Part shown: positions 1 through 8,335 of the stretch, piece by piece
Position numbering within the stretch: the stretch's first letter is position 1
Layout: each line of letters begins with the position of its first letter
DNA from: Agriterribacter humi
Lineage (GTDB): Bacteria > Bacteroidota > Bacteroidia > Chitinophagales > Chitinophagaceae
DNA: 64,000 bases
Assembly (NCBI RefSeq): GCF_009192765.1
Contig: NZ_VOHQ01000001.1
Location: 558,001-622,000, forward strand
Direction: 5' to 3'
Notes under the pieces: model-generated
Seen by the model: only the letters and a program-made list of their open reading frames with translations
Databases searched by the model: none
Told to the model about the DNA's origin: nothing
Translations under genes and position numbers: made by a program

Positions 1-1
1 G

Positions 2-2221
2 TGGTTCAAAGCCTATATAACAGATGGCATATTGAATGCTCCTGCTGATTTGAGCAAGGTTGCATATGTGGATGTTATTGACATCAGCAACAAGGTTTTT
101 CTTCAAACCAAAATAGCATTAAAAAGCGGAAAGGGAAATGGCTCATTATACCTGCCGGCAAATATGCCATCCGGCAAATACAAAATAAGGACCTATACCA
201 ACTGGATGAAAAATGCTGATGCGGCATTTTATTTTGAAAAGGCTTTTACAGTGGTGAACGCACAGTCAACTGCGGGGCTGGTTGTTGCCGGTACTACACC
301 AGAATACGATATACAATTTTTTCCGGAAGGTGGCAACCTGGTGAAAAACGTGGAAAGCAAGGTTGCCTTTCGCATGACAGATAAAAATGGGAAAGGGGTA
401 CAGGCATTTACGGGTATAGTGCTAAATCAAAACCGGGATACCATTGCCGTATTCAATCCTTCGCGGTTCGGTATTGGTTATTTTAATTTTACCCCTGCCG
501 ATACACGTCTTTACAAAGCTTATATTACTACTCCTTCAGGCAGAACAATAGTAAAAGACTTACCGGCTGCAATGGAAGAAGGCTATACCATGAAACTTCG
601 CAAGGCAGACCAGGGGCAGGTTGAAGTAACTGTACATTCACGCAATACAGGAAACACTGCATCGGCGGTATACCTTTTTATTCACACAAGAGGTTTGGTA
701 AAAAACGTACAAACTAAAGTGCTACAAAATAGCAGTGCGCATTTTATTATAGCTGAAGATATACTGGGGGACGGTATTTCCCATTTCACTGTATTCAATA
801 ATCTGCGGCAACCGGTATGCGAAAGGTTATACTTTAAAAATCCATTGAACCGGTTGGTTATTCATGCAAAAACCAATGTACCGGGGTATGGAATGAGAAA
901 AAAAGTAAACGTTGATGTAAACAGCGCTGATTCTCACAATGAATCCATTCCGGCAAACATGTCGCTTGCCGTGTACAGGTTAGATTCACTTCAAACCAGT
1001 GAGCAATCTGATATTTTCAGTTACCTGTGGCTGAGCGCCGATCTGAAAGGAACGGTTGAATCCCCGTCCTGGTATTTTAGCGGCAGCGACAGTACAGCGG
1101 AGGCAATGGACAACCTTATGCTTACACATGGATGGCGAAGATTTGCGTGGACGGCTATACAGCAAAACAGGCTCCCTACTTACAAATTTCTTCCTGAATA
1201 TACCGGGCATATCATAACCGGAAAGATAACGGATTCGGCCACACGCAAACCTCTGACTGATGTAATAGTATACCTGTCTGTACCCGGCGACCGTACACAA
1301 TTCTATGCTTCCAGTTCGGATGCAAACGGGAATATCCGGTTTTATACCCGCGAAGCATACGGACCGGGTGAGGTTATTCTGCAGCCGGAAGGGTTTTCAG
1401 TAAGCAGCTATAATATTGACATCAATACTCCATTCCAGGACCAGTTTTCAACAAAGCCATTGGCTGCTTTGCAGCTTTCAGCCGGACTTAAAAATGCGAT
1501 CGAACAAAATAGTATCAATGCACAGGTGCAGCGAAAATTTTTAGCGGATCAGTTAAGAATATACAACCTGCCCCAAACAGACAGCATCGCTTTTTACGGC
1601 AGACCCGATGAAAAATATTTACTTGATGATTATACGCGTTTTACTACAATGGAAGAAGTATTGCGGGAATATGTATCAGGGGTGCTGGTAGGAAGAGCTA
1701 AGGGAAAGTTTCATTTAAATGTAATTGACGTGGTGAATAACCGGCTGTTTAAAGACAACCCACTGGTTTTATTAGATGGCGTTCCGGTGCATGATATGGA
1801 TCGCATTATGAGCTATGATCCGTTAAAAATAAGAAAACTGGAACTGGTAAAAAGAAGATATTATTATGGCCCGCTGGTGGTAGACGGCATACTTAATTTT
1901 ACTACATATAAAGGCAATCTGCCGGAATTTGAAGTGGATAGTCGTGCTGTAATTCTTGATTATGAAGGGATGCAATGGCAAAGAGAATTTTATTCACCAC
2001 TGTATGAAACCGAAGCGCAGGCCGCCAGCCGCCTTCCCGATTTCAGGAACCTTTTATACTGGTGTCCTGATGTTATAACGGGTAAGGATGGACGTGCGGC
2101 CCTGACCTTTTTTACAGGGGACGTAAAAGGAAAATATATAGGTGTAATAGAAGGCATGAGCGCCGGTGGCAAAGCAGGCAGCAGCACATTTGGTTTTGAA
2201 GTAAAGGGAAGCGATCAATAA
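2..2221 (+). CDS. Outer-membrane/secreted MG2- and plug-domain protein, 5' end cut by window edge
   Basis: The reading frame is open from base 2, so the gene starts upstream of the window; 739 residues are visible. An early segment with MPSGKYKIRTYTNWM resembles a macroglobulin MG2-type strand, followed by FFPEGGNLV, common in large Bacteroidota surface proteins. Around visible residues 400-480 lies a carboxypeptidase-like regulatory fold (GKITDSATRKPLTDVIVYL). Around 585-610 is a TonB-plug-like stretch (NPLVLLDGVPVHDMDRI), but no beta-barrel follows. Such proteins are annotated as carboxypeptidase-regulatory or TonB-plug domain proteins of unknown role, probably in the outer membrane or periplasm. 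Architecture is clear; function and true start are unknown. Confidence 0.75.
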   Translation, partial: WFKAYITDGILNAPADLSKVAYVDVIDISNKVFLQTKIALKSGKGNGSLYLPANMPSGKYKIRTYTNWMKNADAAFYFEKAFTVVNAQSTAGLVVAGTTPEYDIQFFPEGGNLVKNVESKVAFRMTDKNGKGVQAFTGIVLNQNRDTIAVFNPSRFGIGYFNFTPADTRLYKAYITTPSGRTIVKDLPAAMEEGYTMKLRKADQGQVEVTVHSRNTGNTASAVYLFIHTRGLVKNVQTKVLQNSSAHFIIAEDILGDGISHFTVFNNLRQPVCERLYFKNPLNRLVIHAKTNVPGYGMRKKVNVDVNSADSHNESIPANMSLAVYRLDSLQTSEQSDIFSYLWLSADLKGTVESPSWYFSGSDSTAEAMDNLMLTHGWRRFAWTAIQQNRLPTYKFLPEYTGHIITGKITDSATRKPLTDVIVYLSVPGDRTQFYASSSDANGNIRFYTREAYGPGEVILQPEGFSVSSYNIDINTPFQDQFSTKPLAALQLSAGLKNAIEQNSINAQVQRKFLADQLRIYNLPQTDSIAFYGRPDEKYLLDDYTRFTTMEEVLREYVSGVLVGRAKGKFHLNVIDVVNNRLFKDNPLVLLDGVPVHDMDRIMSYDPLKIRKLELVKRRYYYGPLVVDGILNFTTYKGNLPEFEVDSRAVILDYEGMQWQREFYSPLYETEAQAASRLPDFRNLLYWCPDVITGKDGRAALTFFTGDVKGKYIGVIEGMSAGGKAGSSTFGFEVKGSDQ

Positions 2222-2422
2222 AACCGGGTATTCACTTAATTTTCTATCGCTTTACAGAAAAACAAAGCGAAACCGAAATCATTAGAATTTTACATCACCG
2301 GATGGATATTGAAAACCGGCTAAATGACTAAAGGTTTGGCTGCACACCATAGTGCAATAGCATGGCTCTATGTTGGAGCAACCGGCAATATATATATACA
2401 CCTGCACCTATGCAACCAGCAC

Positions 2423-2450
2423 CATGTAACCCGTAACTCCCCTCTCACCT
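2423..2450. repeat. Short heptad tract at convergent gap (weak)
   Basis: Four 7-nt units in register, beginning CATGTAA CCCGTAA, lie between the plug-domain gene and the convergent eboF. The last unit overlaps the eboF stop (TAG on the minus strand, bases 2451-2449). This is the weakest member of the heptad family described in the findings. Confidence 0.4.
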
Positions 2451-3801
2451 ACTCCGTAAGCTGCTTCCAGATAACATCATATACATCGGTTGCTACCAGT
2501 TCCGTTTTTCCAACAGGCTGATCAGTGATCAGTACAGGATGAAAAGATTGATCTGCGCGCACACTGCCATGCGAGCCTCTTACCAATGTGGCATCCAAAG
2601 GAATCACATCCATCACATACCTGAACCCTGCTTTTTTGCGCAGCAGTTTATACCCTGCCCGCGCTTTTGATGTCATAAATAACTCCACCGGGTCATAACC
2701 AGGCTTTTTATGTATGTCCACTGCCCTTGCATAATCGGGTGCTACGGCATCATCGAGCCAGAAATAATAAGTGAACCAGCTTTTTTCGTCCGCCATTAAT
2801 ACGATATCTCCCGAGCGCTCATGATCAATATGATATTCCTTCTGTGCTTCGCGATCCAGCACAAGCGCCACACCCGGTAAGCCGGAAACAATTTCTTTTA
2901 CCTGCGCAGTTACCGAAGAATCCTTAATATAAATATGCGCAACCTGGTGATCCGCCACAGCAAAGGCTCTGGACGCACCTGCATCTAAAAGCTCCAACCC
3001 ACGTTCTACTCTTATGCCCAGCATTCCATTTTGGCGCAGTACACGGTTGATATGAATGGGTTGATTAACCGGAGTTATACCATATTCCGATAAGAGCATG
3101 ATCCTGGCTCCCTTTCCTGAATAATAGTTAACGAGGTCTTCAACAACCTTATCTATCTCTTTTAAGTGCGTACTTATTTTTGAGAAGTCAGGACCATATT
3201 TTTGCAAACAATAATCCAAATGTGGCAGGTAAACCAGCGTAAGTGTGGGATCGTATTTTTTATCGGTAAAAACAGTGGCATCGGCAATCCATTGTGTGGA
3301 TTTGATATTGGCACCCGGGCCCCAGAACGTAAACAACGGAAACTGCCCCAGTTCTTTTTGCAGCTCATCTCTCAGCGCTGCGGGATGAGAATAGCAATCC
3401 GGCATTTTTCGCCCGTCAGCTAAATAATTGGGACGTGGCGTTACTGCGTACTCTGCACTTGAATACATATTATACCACCAGAACATTTTAGAAGTGGTAA
3501 ACGATGGATCCATCTTTTTTGCTCTTTCCCATATTTTTTCAGACCGGACTAACTTATTGGACTGCTTCCAGAACTTTATTTCACAATCGGTACGATCGTA
3601 CCAGCCATTGCCCACAATACCATGTTCATCCGGCCACTTACCGGTAATATAAGTGGATTGTACCGATGTGGTTACGGCAGGCAGCATGGGTGCAATCGTT
3701 TGTAAATGCTTATTACTGATATAGCGTTTTAAAAAGGGAGTATACTCTCCTATCAAATTAGAAGACAATCCCACAATATCTATTACAACGGTTTTATGCA
3801 T
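2449..3801 (-). CDS. eboF: EboF-like alkaline phosphatase/type I phosphodiesterase family protein
   Basis: The 450-residue protein has the type I phosphodiesterase/nucleotide pyrophosphatase fold signature: Asp8 in VVIDIVG, the candidate nucleophile Thr44/45 in AVTTSVQS, and a late RGSHGS motif (His411). Two metal-ligand motifs differ from the textbook family: the usual PDxxGHxxGP is LDYCLQKYGP (Asp196, Gln200 in place of His), and the usual DHG is EYG (Glu239, Tyr240). It is the last gene of the ebo cluster, 184 bp after eboE, a gap filled with heptad repeats. Its position identifies it as the ebo-cluster phosphatase. Whether it is active, and on which substrate, cannot be read from the sequence. 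Confidence 0.8.
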   Translation of the reverse strand: MHKTVVIDIVGLSSNLIGEYTPFLKRYISNKHLQTIAPMLPAVTTSVQSTYITGKWPDEHGIVGNGWYDRTDCEIKFWKQSNKLVRSEKIWERAKKMDPSFTTSKMFWWYNMYSSAEYAVTPRPNYLADGRKMPDCYSHPAALRDELQKELGQFPLFTFWGPGANIKSTQWIADATVFTDKKYDPTLTLVYLPHLDYCLQKYGPDFSKISTHLKEIDKVVEDLVNYYSGKGARIMLLSEYGITPVNQPIHINRVLRQNGMLGIRVERGLELLDAGASRAFAVADHQVAHIYIKDSSVTAQVKEIVSGLPGVALVLDREAQKEYHIDHERSGDIVLMADEKSWFTYYFWLDDAVAPDYARAVDIHKKPGYDPVELFMTSKARAGYKLLRKKAGFRYVMDVIPLDATLVRGSHGSVRADQSFHPVLITDQPVGKTELVATDVYDVIWKQLTE

Positions 3802-3810
3802 TATTAAGAA

Positions 3811-3873
3811 GGTTTCAGGTATGAGGTATCAGCAATTAGCTATTGGCAATCAGCTATCGGCTGTCAGCTAAAA
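3811..3873. repeat. Heptad tract, GCNATCA family
   Basis: Nine consecutive 7-nt units keep perfect register from 3811 to 3873. They start with GGTTTCA GGTATGA and pass into variants of GCAATTA, GCTATTG, GCAATCA and GCTGTCA. The tract lies between eboE and eboF, just upstream of the eboF start codon (3801, minus strand). Units vary at two or three positions while the spacing stays fixed, so this is degenerate tandem repetition rather than a simple microsatellite. Confidence 0.75.
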
Positions 3874-3906
3874 ACTACTAACGATGGGCTATGTACTCAC
3901 GTCTTA

Positions 3907-4000
3907 CTATTCACTTCTCACCTGTCACCTTCCCGCCTCGTGAAACGATAAACGTGAAACGATAGTTCTCACTATTCACCACTCACTATTCACTTCTCAC
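3907..4000. repeat. Heptad tract, TATTCAC/TTCTCAC and GTGAAAC families
   Basis: Three heptad blocks follow each other: CTATTCA CTTCTCA and variants (3907-3934), GTGAAAC alternating with GATAAAC (3940-3965), and TATTCAC/TTCTCAC (3966-4000). The last block runs into the 3' end of eboE: the eboE stop (TAG, 3988-3986 on the minus strand) and its last codons are made of repeat units. Confidence 0.75.
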
Positions 4001-5203
4001 TTTCAGCAATGCCATCACCCATTGCATTTCTCTTACAATAGATTGGGTAAGCGGTAGTCTTTTATCATCGGGCAATACTTCCCAGGTATAGGTTTCAATT
4101 TCAAGGTGTGCTGTAAACGGTTGCTGTTGGTGAATGGATAATACCTGTTCAATGTCTTGTTGTGTACACTGCAATACCCCGTATCCTTCCACAAACAATG
4201 GCACATGAAAATGAGCCCGCCATTCCGTTACTTCGGTATTATACGCATCGGGCAAAGCATCAGGCATATCCGCATATCTTTTCAATTTACCATTTTGCTG
4301 CATGGCCACCACCTGGTGCAGGTAAGTAGGTTCATTAAACCGGCTGAAGGCCTCAATTACAGGCGCTCTTTTTTCGAGTTCTGCGGGCAACTCCGCTTTC
4401 AGCGCTGCGCTGATCTGAATCTTACCTGTTTTGATACCCAGTTCCCGGATTTGTTTGATCACAGCCGCATGATCTTCATAACAAATAGCAAAATGGCATA
4501 CATCATAGCAAAGCTGAATATGCTCTTTTATGTGAAAAGCAGCAATATCATCACTGCATCCAAAAAGTTTTGCAATGTAAGGTATGCCCAGTGGCAGCAA
4601 ATATTGCGTATACCAGCTTATAAATTCTCCCCCTTCTCCCAATAATCCATCAGGCTCAGGTTCAATATCAATATGTATTGACTTTCCGGTAGACTGCTTT
4701 ATCTGGATCAACTGGTCAAGCACCGCCAATAAATGAAGTGTTGATTTTTCAAAAACCTCGGGCAGTTGTTCCGTGCTGTGCCAGAACCTGTACGATAAAG
4801 GAGATGTGGAAATTCCTCCGTCCATACCATCGGGCAGCAGCACCGATAATATTTGTGCCAGCCTGATCGTATATGCTTCGCGTTCAGTGGTAGTCCAGTC
4901 GGGTGCATGCACTTTATCTTTTACTACGGTATGGTGAAAACCGCCATAAGGAAATCCGTTCATGGTAAAAACATAGCAGTCATTATCGTGCAGCCACTGC
5001 TGAAAAATTTCGAGATTCTTCTCTTTGATCAGCTCAATACTTGCCATGTTGGAAAGCCGGAGCCCTATGCCAAAAGATTTACCGGGTGATACCTGTTTTT
5101 TGATGACAGGAATATGCTCCTTTAACTGTTTAAAGTGATCATCCCAGCTTTCACCGGCATGTATATTACTGCAATAGGTGAGATGTCCGAGTACTGTTTG
5201 CAT
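3986..5203 (-). CDS. eboE: EboE-like TIM-barrel (xylose-isomerase-like) metabolite traffic protein
   Basis: The 405-residue protein has features of the xylose isomerase-like/AP endonuclease 2 TIM-barrel superfamily, including HIDIEPEPDG and CYDVCHFAICYED, which look like metal-binding strands. In ebo clusters a protein of this type is called EboE (metabolite traffic protein); no reaction is known to me. It starts 9 bp after the eboD stop, so it is almost certainly cotranscribed and may be translationally coupled. The last residues (VRSE) and the stop are encoded by a heptad repeat tract, which suggests the tract was inserted or expanded into the gene end. Confidence 0.82.
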   Translation of the reverse strand: MQTVLGHLTYCSNIHAGESWDDHFKQLKEHIPVIKKQVSPGKSFGIGLRLSNMASIELIKEKNLEIFQQWLHDNDCYVFTMNGFPYGGFHHTVVKDKVHAPDWTTTEREAYTIRLAQILSVLLPDGMDGGISTSPLSYRFWHSTEQLPEVFEKSTLHLLAVLDQLIQIKQSTGKSIHIDIEPEPDGLLGEGGEFISWYTQYLLPLGIPYIAKLFGCSDDIAAFHIKEHIQLCYDVCHFAICYEDHAAVIKQIRELGIKTGKIQISAALKAELPAELEKRAPVIEAFSRFNEPTYLHQVVAMQQNGKLKRYADMPDALPDAYNTEVTEWRAHFHVPLFVEGYGVLQCTQQDIEQVLSIHQQQPFTAHLEIETYTWEVLPDDKRLPLTQSIVREMQWVMALLKVRSE

Positions 5204-5212
5204 ATTCTTTTT

Positions 5213-6358
5213 TTAACAGGTTTTCAGCCACTGGCTGGCTTTCTGTAACATAATTGTATCCAGTTCATGTACTTCTTCTCCCCTGCCAACAGATTCCAGC
5301 AGCATAATCGTTAATCGCCCGCCCAAATGTTCCCTGAATTCATTCAGCCCTTTCAATACCGGGCTTTCCCCGTTTTGTATATCCATCAGGGGGTGAGTAA
5401 CCGAAAAGCCAAGCGATTTCAATACGTCAACGATGGTTTTAGCATCTGTTTCTTCCAGTTTTCCCGACAAAAACGAATAGGCACTATCGAGCGCAATGCC
5501 CATTGCCACCGCTTCTCCGTGACGGATAGTGAAATCCGAAAGCTGTTCTACTTTGTGAGCGCTCCAGTGTCCGAAATCCAGGGGACGTGAGGATCCCATC
5601 TCAAAAGGATCGCCCCCGGCTATATGCTGCAGGTGCAGTTCTGCGCATCTTTTAATGAGGTATTGCATAGCCTCCATATTCCTGTCTGCTAAAAGTGCAG
5701 CATTCGCTTTTAACCATCCAAAGAAAGCCCTGTCTTTAATAAGCGCTACTTTCACCGCTTCCGACATGCCCGAACGCCATTCCGCATCGCTCAACGTGGT
5801 TAAAAAAAAATGATCATTGAATACAGCGGCAGGAGGAACAAATGTTCCCAGGAAATTTTTCTTACCAAGATAATTGATGCCGTTCTTTACGCCAACACCA
5901 GAATCGTTTTGCGAAAGTACGGTAGTGGGTATCCGTATATGCCGGATGCCCCGGTGCGATACGGCTGCTGCGTACCCAACAAGGTCGAGCACAGCACCGC
6001 CGCCTATCGCCACAATATAAGAATGCCGGTCTATGCCATGCGCATCAACAGCCTGCACAATGCTGTAAAAATGTGATTCGGTATTTTTAGATTGTTCACC
6101 ACCCGGGATAACCATGATATCTTTTACCAATGCAAAACCAGGTTCGTTGGCGAAATAGTTTTTGATCTGCTCCGGCAGTTGGGGATGATGTTTTGCTACA
6201 CCTTCATCAATTACAAAAAATACTTTCTTAGGAATATCCGTTGAGGTTGCCTTCAGGAAATTGCGGAAAAGAAAATTATCGGGTGCAAATAAATGATTGG
6301 TAAAAAAAACTTTGTACTCAAATCGTACGCTGAATGTTTGCTCTATATGATCCATCAC
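5213..6358 (-). CDS. eboD: EboD-like 3-dehydroquinate synthase/sugar phosphate cyclase
   Basis: At 381 residues this matches the dehydroquinate synthase (AroB-like) superfamily. The NAD-binding motif GGGAVLD lies at 119-125, IPTTVLSQNDS at 143-153, and likely zinc ligands are Glu200, His264 (in RPLDFGHWSAHK) and His280 (in IRHGEAVAMG). The residues needed for a cyclase are therefore present. In ebo clusters this paralog is EboD, thought to be distinct from shikimate-pathway AroB. Given its setting between eboC and eboE, a role on a sugar-phosphate-like or related substrate is more likely than aromatic amino-acid synthesis. The 80-bp gap to eboC holds no obvious terminator. Confidence 0.87.
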   Translation of the reverse strand: MMDHIEQTFSVRFEYKVFFTNHLFAPDNFLFRNFLKATSTDIPKKVFFVIDEGVAKHHPQLPEQIKNYFANEPGFALVKDIMVIPGGEQSKNTESHFYSIVQAVDAHGIDRHSYIVAIGGGAVLDLVGYAAAVSHRGIRHIRIPTTVLSQNDSGVGVKNGINYLGKKNFLGTFVPPAAVFNDHFFLTTLSDAEWRSGMSEAVKVALIKDRAFFGWLKANAALLADRNMEAMQYLIKRCAELHLQHIAGGDPFEMGSSRPLDFGHWSAHKVEQLSDFTIRHGEAVAMGIALDSAYSFLSGKLEETDAKTIVDVLKSLGFSVTHPLMDIQNGESPVLKGLNEFREHLGGRLTIMLLESVGRGEEVHELDTIMLQKASQWLKTC

Positions 6359-6438
6359 GTTGTTGCTAAAATAGTACGGAAACAGGATATTACGCCATTT
6401 TAAAACCGTAAAAATAAGTTATTAACAAATCATTGCCA

Positions 6439-7338
6439 TCAGGTAACTGCAAATAGTTTCGCCAGGAGCATAGAAACCGGCAAAAGCAATAATATAAGCA
6501 GCGCAAAGTAAATTGCGCCAAATGCGGCTGCCCATGAGGCGTTCATTACAATCAATGCAATTACACCAGCCTTTACAGCCTTTCCGATAAGCGGGCCGGC
6601 CGGGTTACGAATGGCTTTTTGCAAAGGCGGAAATATCATTGCACTTAATAAGATTACAAAAGCTATGGCATATAAATGATTATTGATCATTGCCACTGTT
6701 AAAATACCCGCGATGACCAATGCATACAGGAATACGGCGCCATACAAAGTGCTTTTCTTTCCGCCATGCACTTCTCCCCTGCTGATCATGGTAATTGCAG
6801 CTATATATAATACAGGCACTATGGCTATATAACCATACTGCGGTAAAGCCGCAGGAAGAATGCTTATGCCTAATAACAAATTCAAACCACGACAAACGCC
6901 CATACTAAGCGGACCCAGAAAACCGCTATGTTTCATCCATTTGTCGTATACCACTGCACAGACTGCAATAGCAATGGATATCATTGCGGAAGAAGAGAAC
7001 CAACCAGTTATATGTACACTGGCAGCAGTGGCAATGCCGGCCAACAGCAAAATGATGCCAAACAAAGCAGCGCCATTTTTTGTGATCAGCCCACTGGGAA
7101 TGGGGCGCTCAGGCCGTTCCTTACTATCCAGTTCTGCATCAAATACATCATTTAAAACCACCCCTCCCCCATACAAACCAATGGTGGAAAATATCAGTAA
7201 GCCAATGGATTGCCATTGATACGCATTTCCATCATTAACAACATATCCTGCAATGGCAACGCCTGCCAGTATATCTGCAATAGAAGTAACAATATTTGCC
7301 GGACGCATTAAACGCAAAAATCCAATCAGCTTATCCAC
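6439..7338 (-). CDS. eboC: EboC-like UbiA-family prenyltransferase
   Basis: A 299-residue polytopic membrane protein with the UbiA prenyltransferase motif NDVFDAELDSKERPERPI at about residues 63-80 (first Asp-rich motif) and a second polar loop around YDKWMKHSG. Hydrophobic helices fill the rest. UbiA enzymes attach a polyprenyl chain to an acceptor at the membrane. In ebo clusters EboC is the membrane component and is proposed to generate or anchor a lipid-linked compound. It begins 10 bp after the eboB stop, so it belongs to the same transcript. Confidence 0.88.
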   Translation of the reverse strand: MDKLIGFLRLMRPANIVTSIADILAGVAIAGYVVNDGNAYQWQSIGLLIFSTIGLYGGGVVLNDVFDAELDSKERPERPIPSGLITKNGAALFGIILLLAGIATAASVHITGWFSSSAMISIAIAVCAVVYDKWMKHSGFLGPLSMGVCRGLNLLLGISILPAALPQYGYIAIVPVLYIAAITMISRGEVHGGKKSTLYGAVFLYALVIAGILTVAMINNHLYAIAFVILLSAMIFPPLQKAIRNPAGPLIGKAVKAGVIALIVMNASWAAAFGAIYFALLILLLLPVSMLLAKLFAVT

Positions 7339-7348
7339 ATGCTGTATT

Positions 7349-8335
7349 TTATCGTATAATGATGGAGCTTTTGTCTGTGCGGGGTTGCTGTCCTCCCCTG
7401 AGAATGGTGTTCCCGCTAAACTTCAGGCTTTGATCAACATTTTTTACCGTGGCGAAATCCGATTCATCAATCTGCCCGCTTTGTGCGAAAGCGGTAATTG
7501 CGTTCTGATAGGTAACCAACCGAATGGCTTCATCGCTGATGCCCATATCTTTCATAAGTGCCGCGGTTTTAGGCACGGCCAGCGGATCGCTGATCCCCCA
7601 ATCTGCAGCCGAGTTAATCATTATGCGGTCTGTACCATATTGCTTCACCACATCTACCATACGTTCATTCCCCATTTTTGTAAAGGGGTAAATGGTGAAG
7701 GCCGCCCAGAATCCTCTGTCCAGCACTTCTTTCACAGTTTCTTCATTGTTATGATCAACGATCACCATCGCAGGATCAAGTCCCTGTTCCAGAGCAATAT
7801 CCATACTGCGGGTTGTGCCTCTTTTTTTATCGCGGTGCGGGGTATGTATCTGCACCGGAAGCCCGGCTTCTTTAGCCAGGTTGAGCTGCAGGCGATAATA
7901 TTTTTCTTCAGCGGGGGTTTGATCATCAAAGCCAATTTCTCCCACGCCCACTACGCCTTCTTTATATACGAACAAAGGCAGTATTTCCATTACCTGCTCG
8001 GCCAGGGCTTCATTGTTGGCCTCGCGTGAATTTAAACCGATGGTGCAATAGTGTTTTATGCCAAACTGAGAAGAGCGAAAACGTTCCCAGCCAATGAGGC
8101 TGCTGTAATAATCCCGAAACGTATCAACACCTGTACGGGGCTGCCCCAGCCAGAATGCGGGTTCAATAATGGCAACTATACCTGCATCTGCCATGGCTTC
8201 ATAATCATCGGTTGTACGCGATGTCATATGAATATGCGGATCAAAAAACTGCATCCCCTTTATACGTTCAAGGTAAGATTTGTCCTGAGTTCCGGGTTGA
8301 ATATCCTTTTCTGTAATGTTATGACTGCAACACAT
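7349..8335 (-). CDS. eboB: EboB-like TatD-family metal hydrolase
   Basis: The 328-residue protein has the amidohydrolase/TatD signature: the HxH pair His34 and His36 in FFDPHIHM, a GVGEIGFDD strand, PVQIHTPHRD, VIVDHNNEE and INSAADWG as further metal-site strands. TatD relatives are metal-dependent hydrolases; the ebo version has no established substrate. Its start overlaps the end of eboA by 17 bp, which suggests translational coupling. An alternative start at Met28 (GMQFFDPHIHM) would remove the overlap, so the exact start is uncertain. Confidence 0.87.
   Translation of the reverse strand: MCCSHNITEKDIQPGTQDKSYLERIKGMQFFDPHIHMTSRTTDDYEAMADAGIVAIIEPAFWLGQPRTGVDTFRDYYSSLIGWERFRSSQFGIKHYCTIGLNSREANNEALAEQVMEILPLFVYKEGVVGVGEIGFDDQTPAEEKYYRLQLNLAKEAGLPVQIHTPHRDKKRGTTRSMDIALEQGLDPAMVIVDHNNEETVKEVLDRGFWAAFTIYPFTKMGNERMVDVVKQYGTDRIMINSAADWGISDPLAVPKTAALMKDMGISDEAIRLVTYQNAITAFAQSGQIDESDFATVKNVDQSLKFSGNTILRGGQQPRTDKSSIIIR

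Noticed and set aside
2324-2521. 65-codon plus-strand open frame after the plug-domain gene
   Set aside because: Overlaps eboF and a repeat tract; composition is not protein-like.
3811-4000. CRISPR-like appearance of the repeats
   Set aside because: Units are 7 nt, contiguous and degenerate, without spacers; no cas genes are present.
5213-6358. Shikimate-pathway aroB
   Set aside because: Catalytic motifs match the superfamily, but the gene lies within the ebo cluster between eboC and eboE, where EboD is expected.
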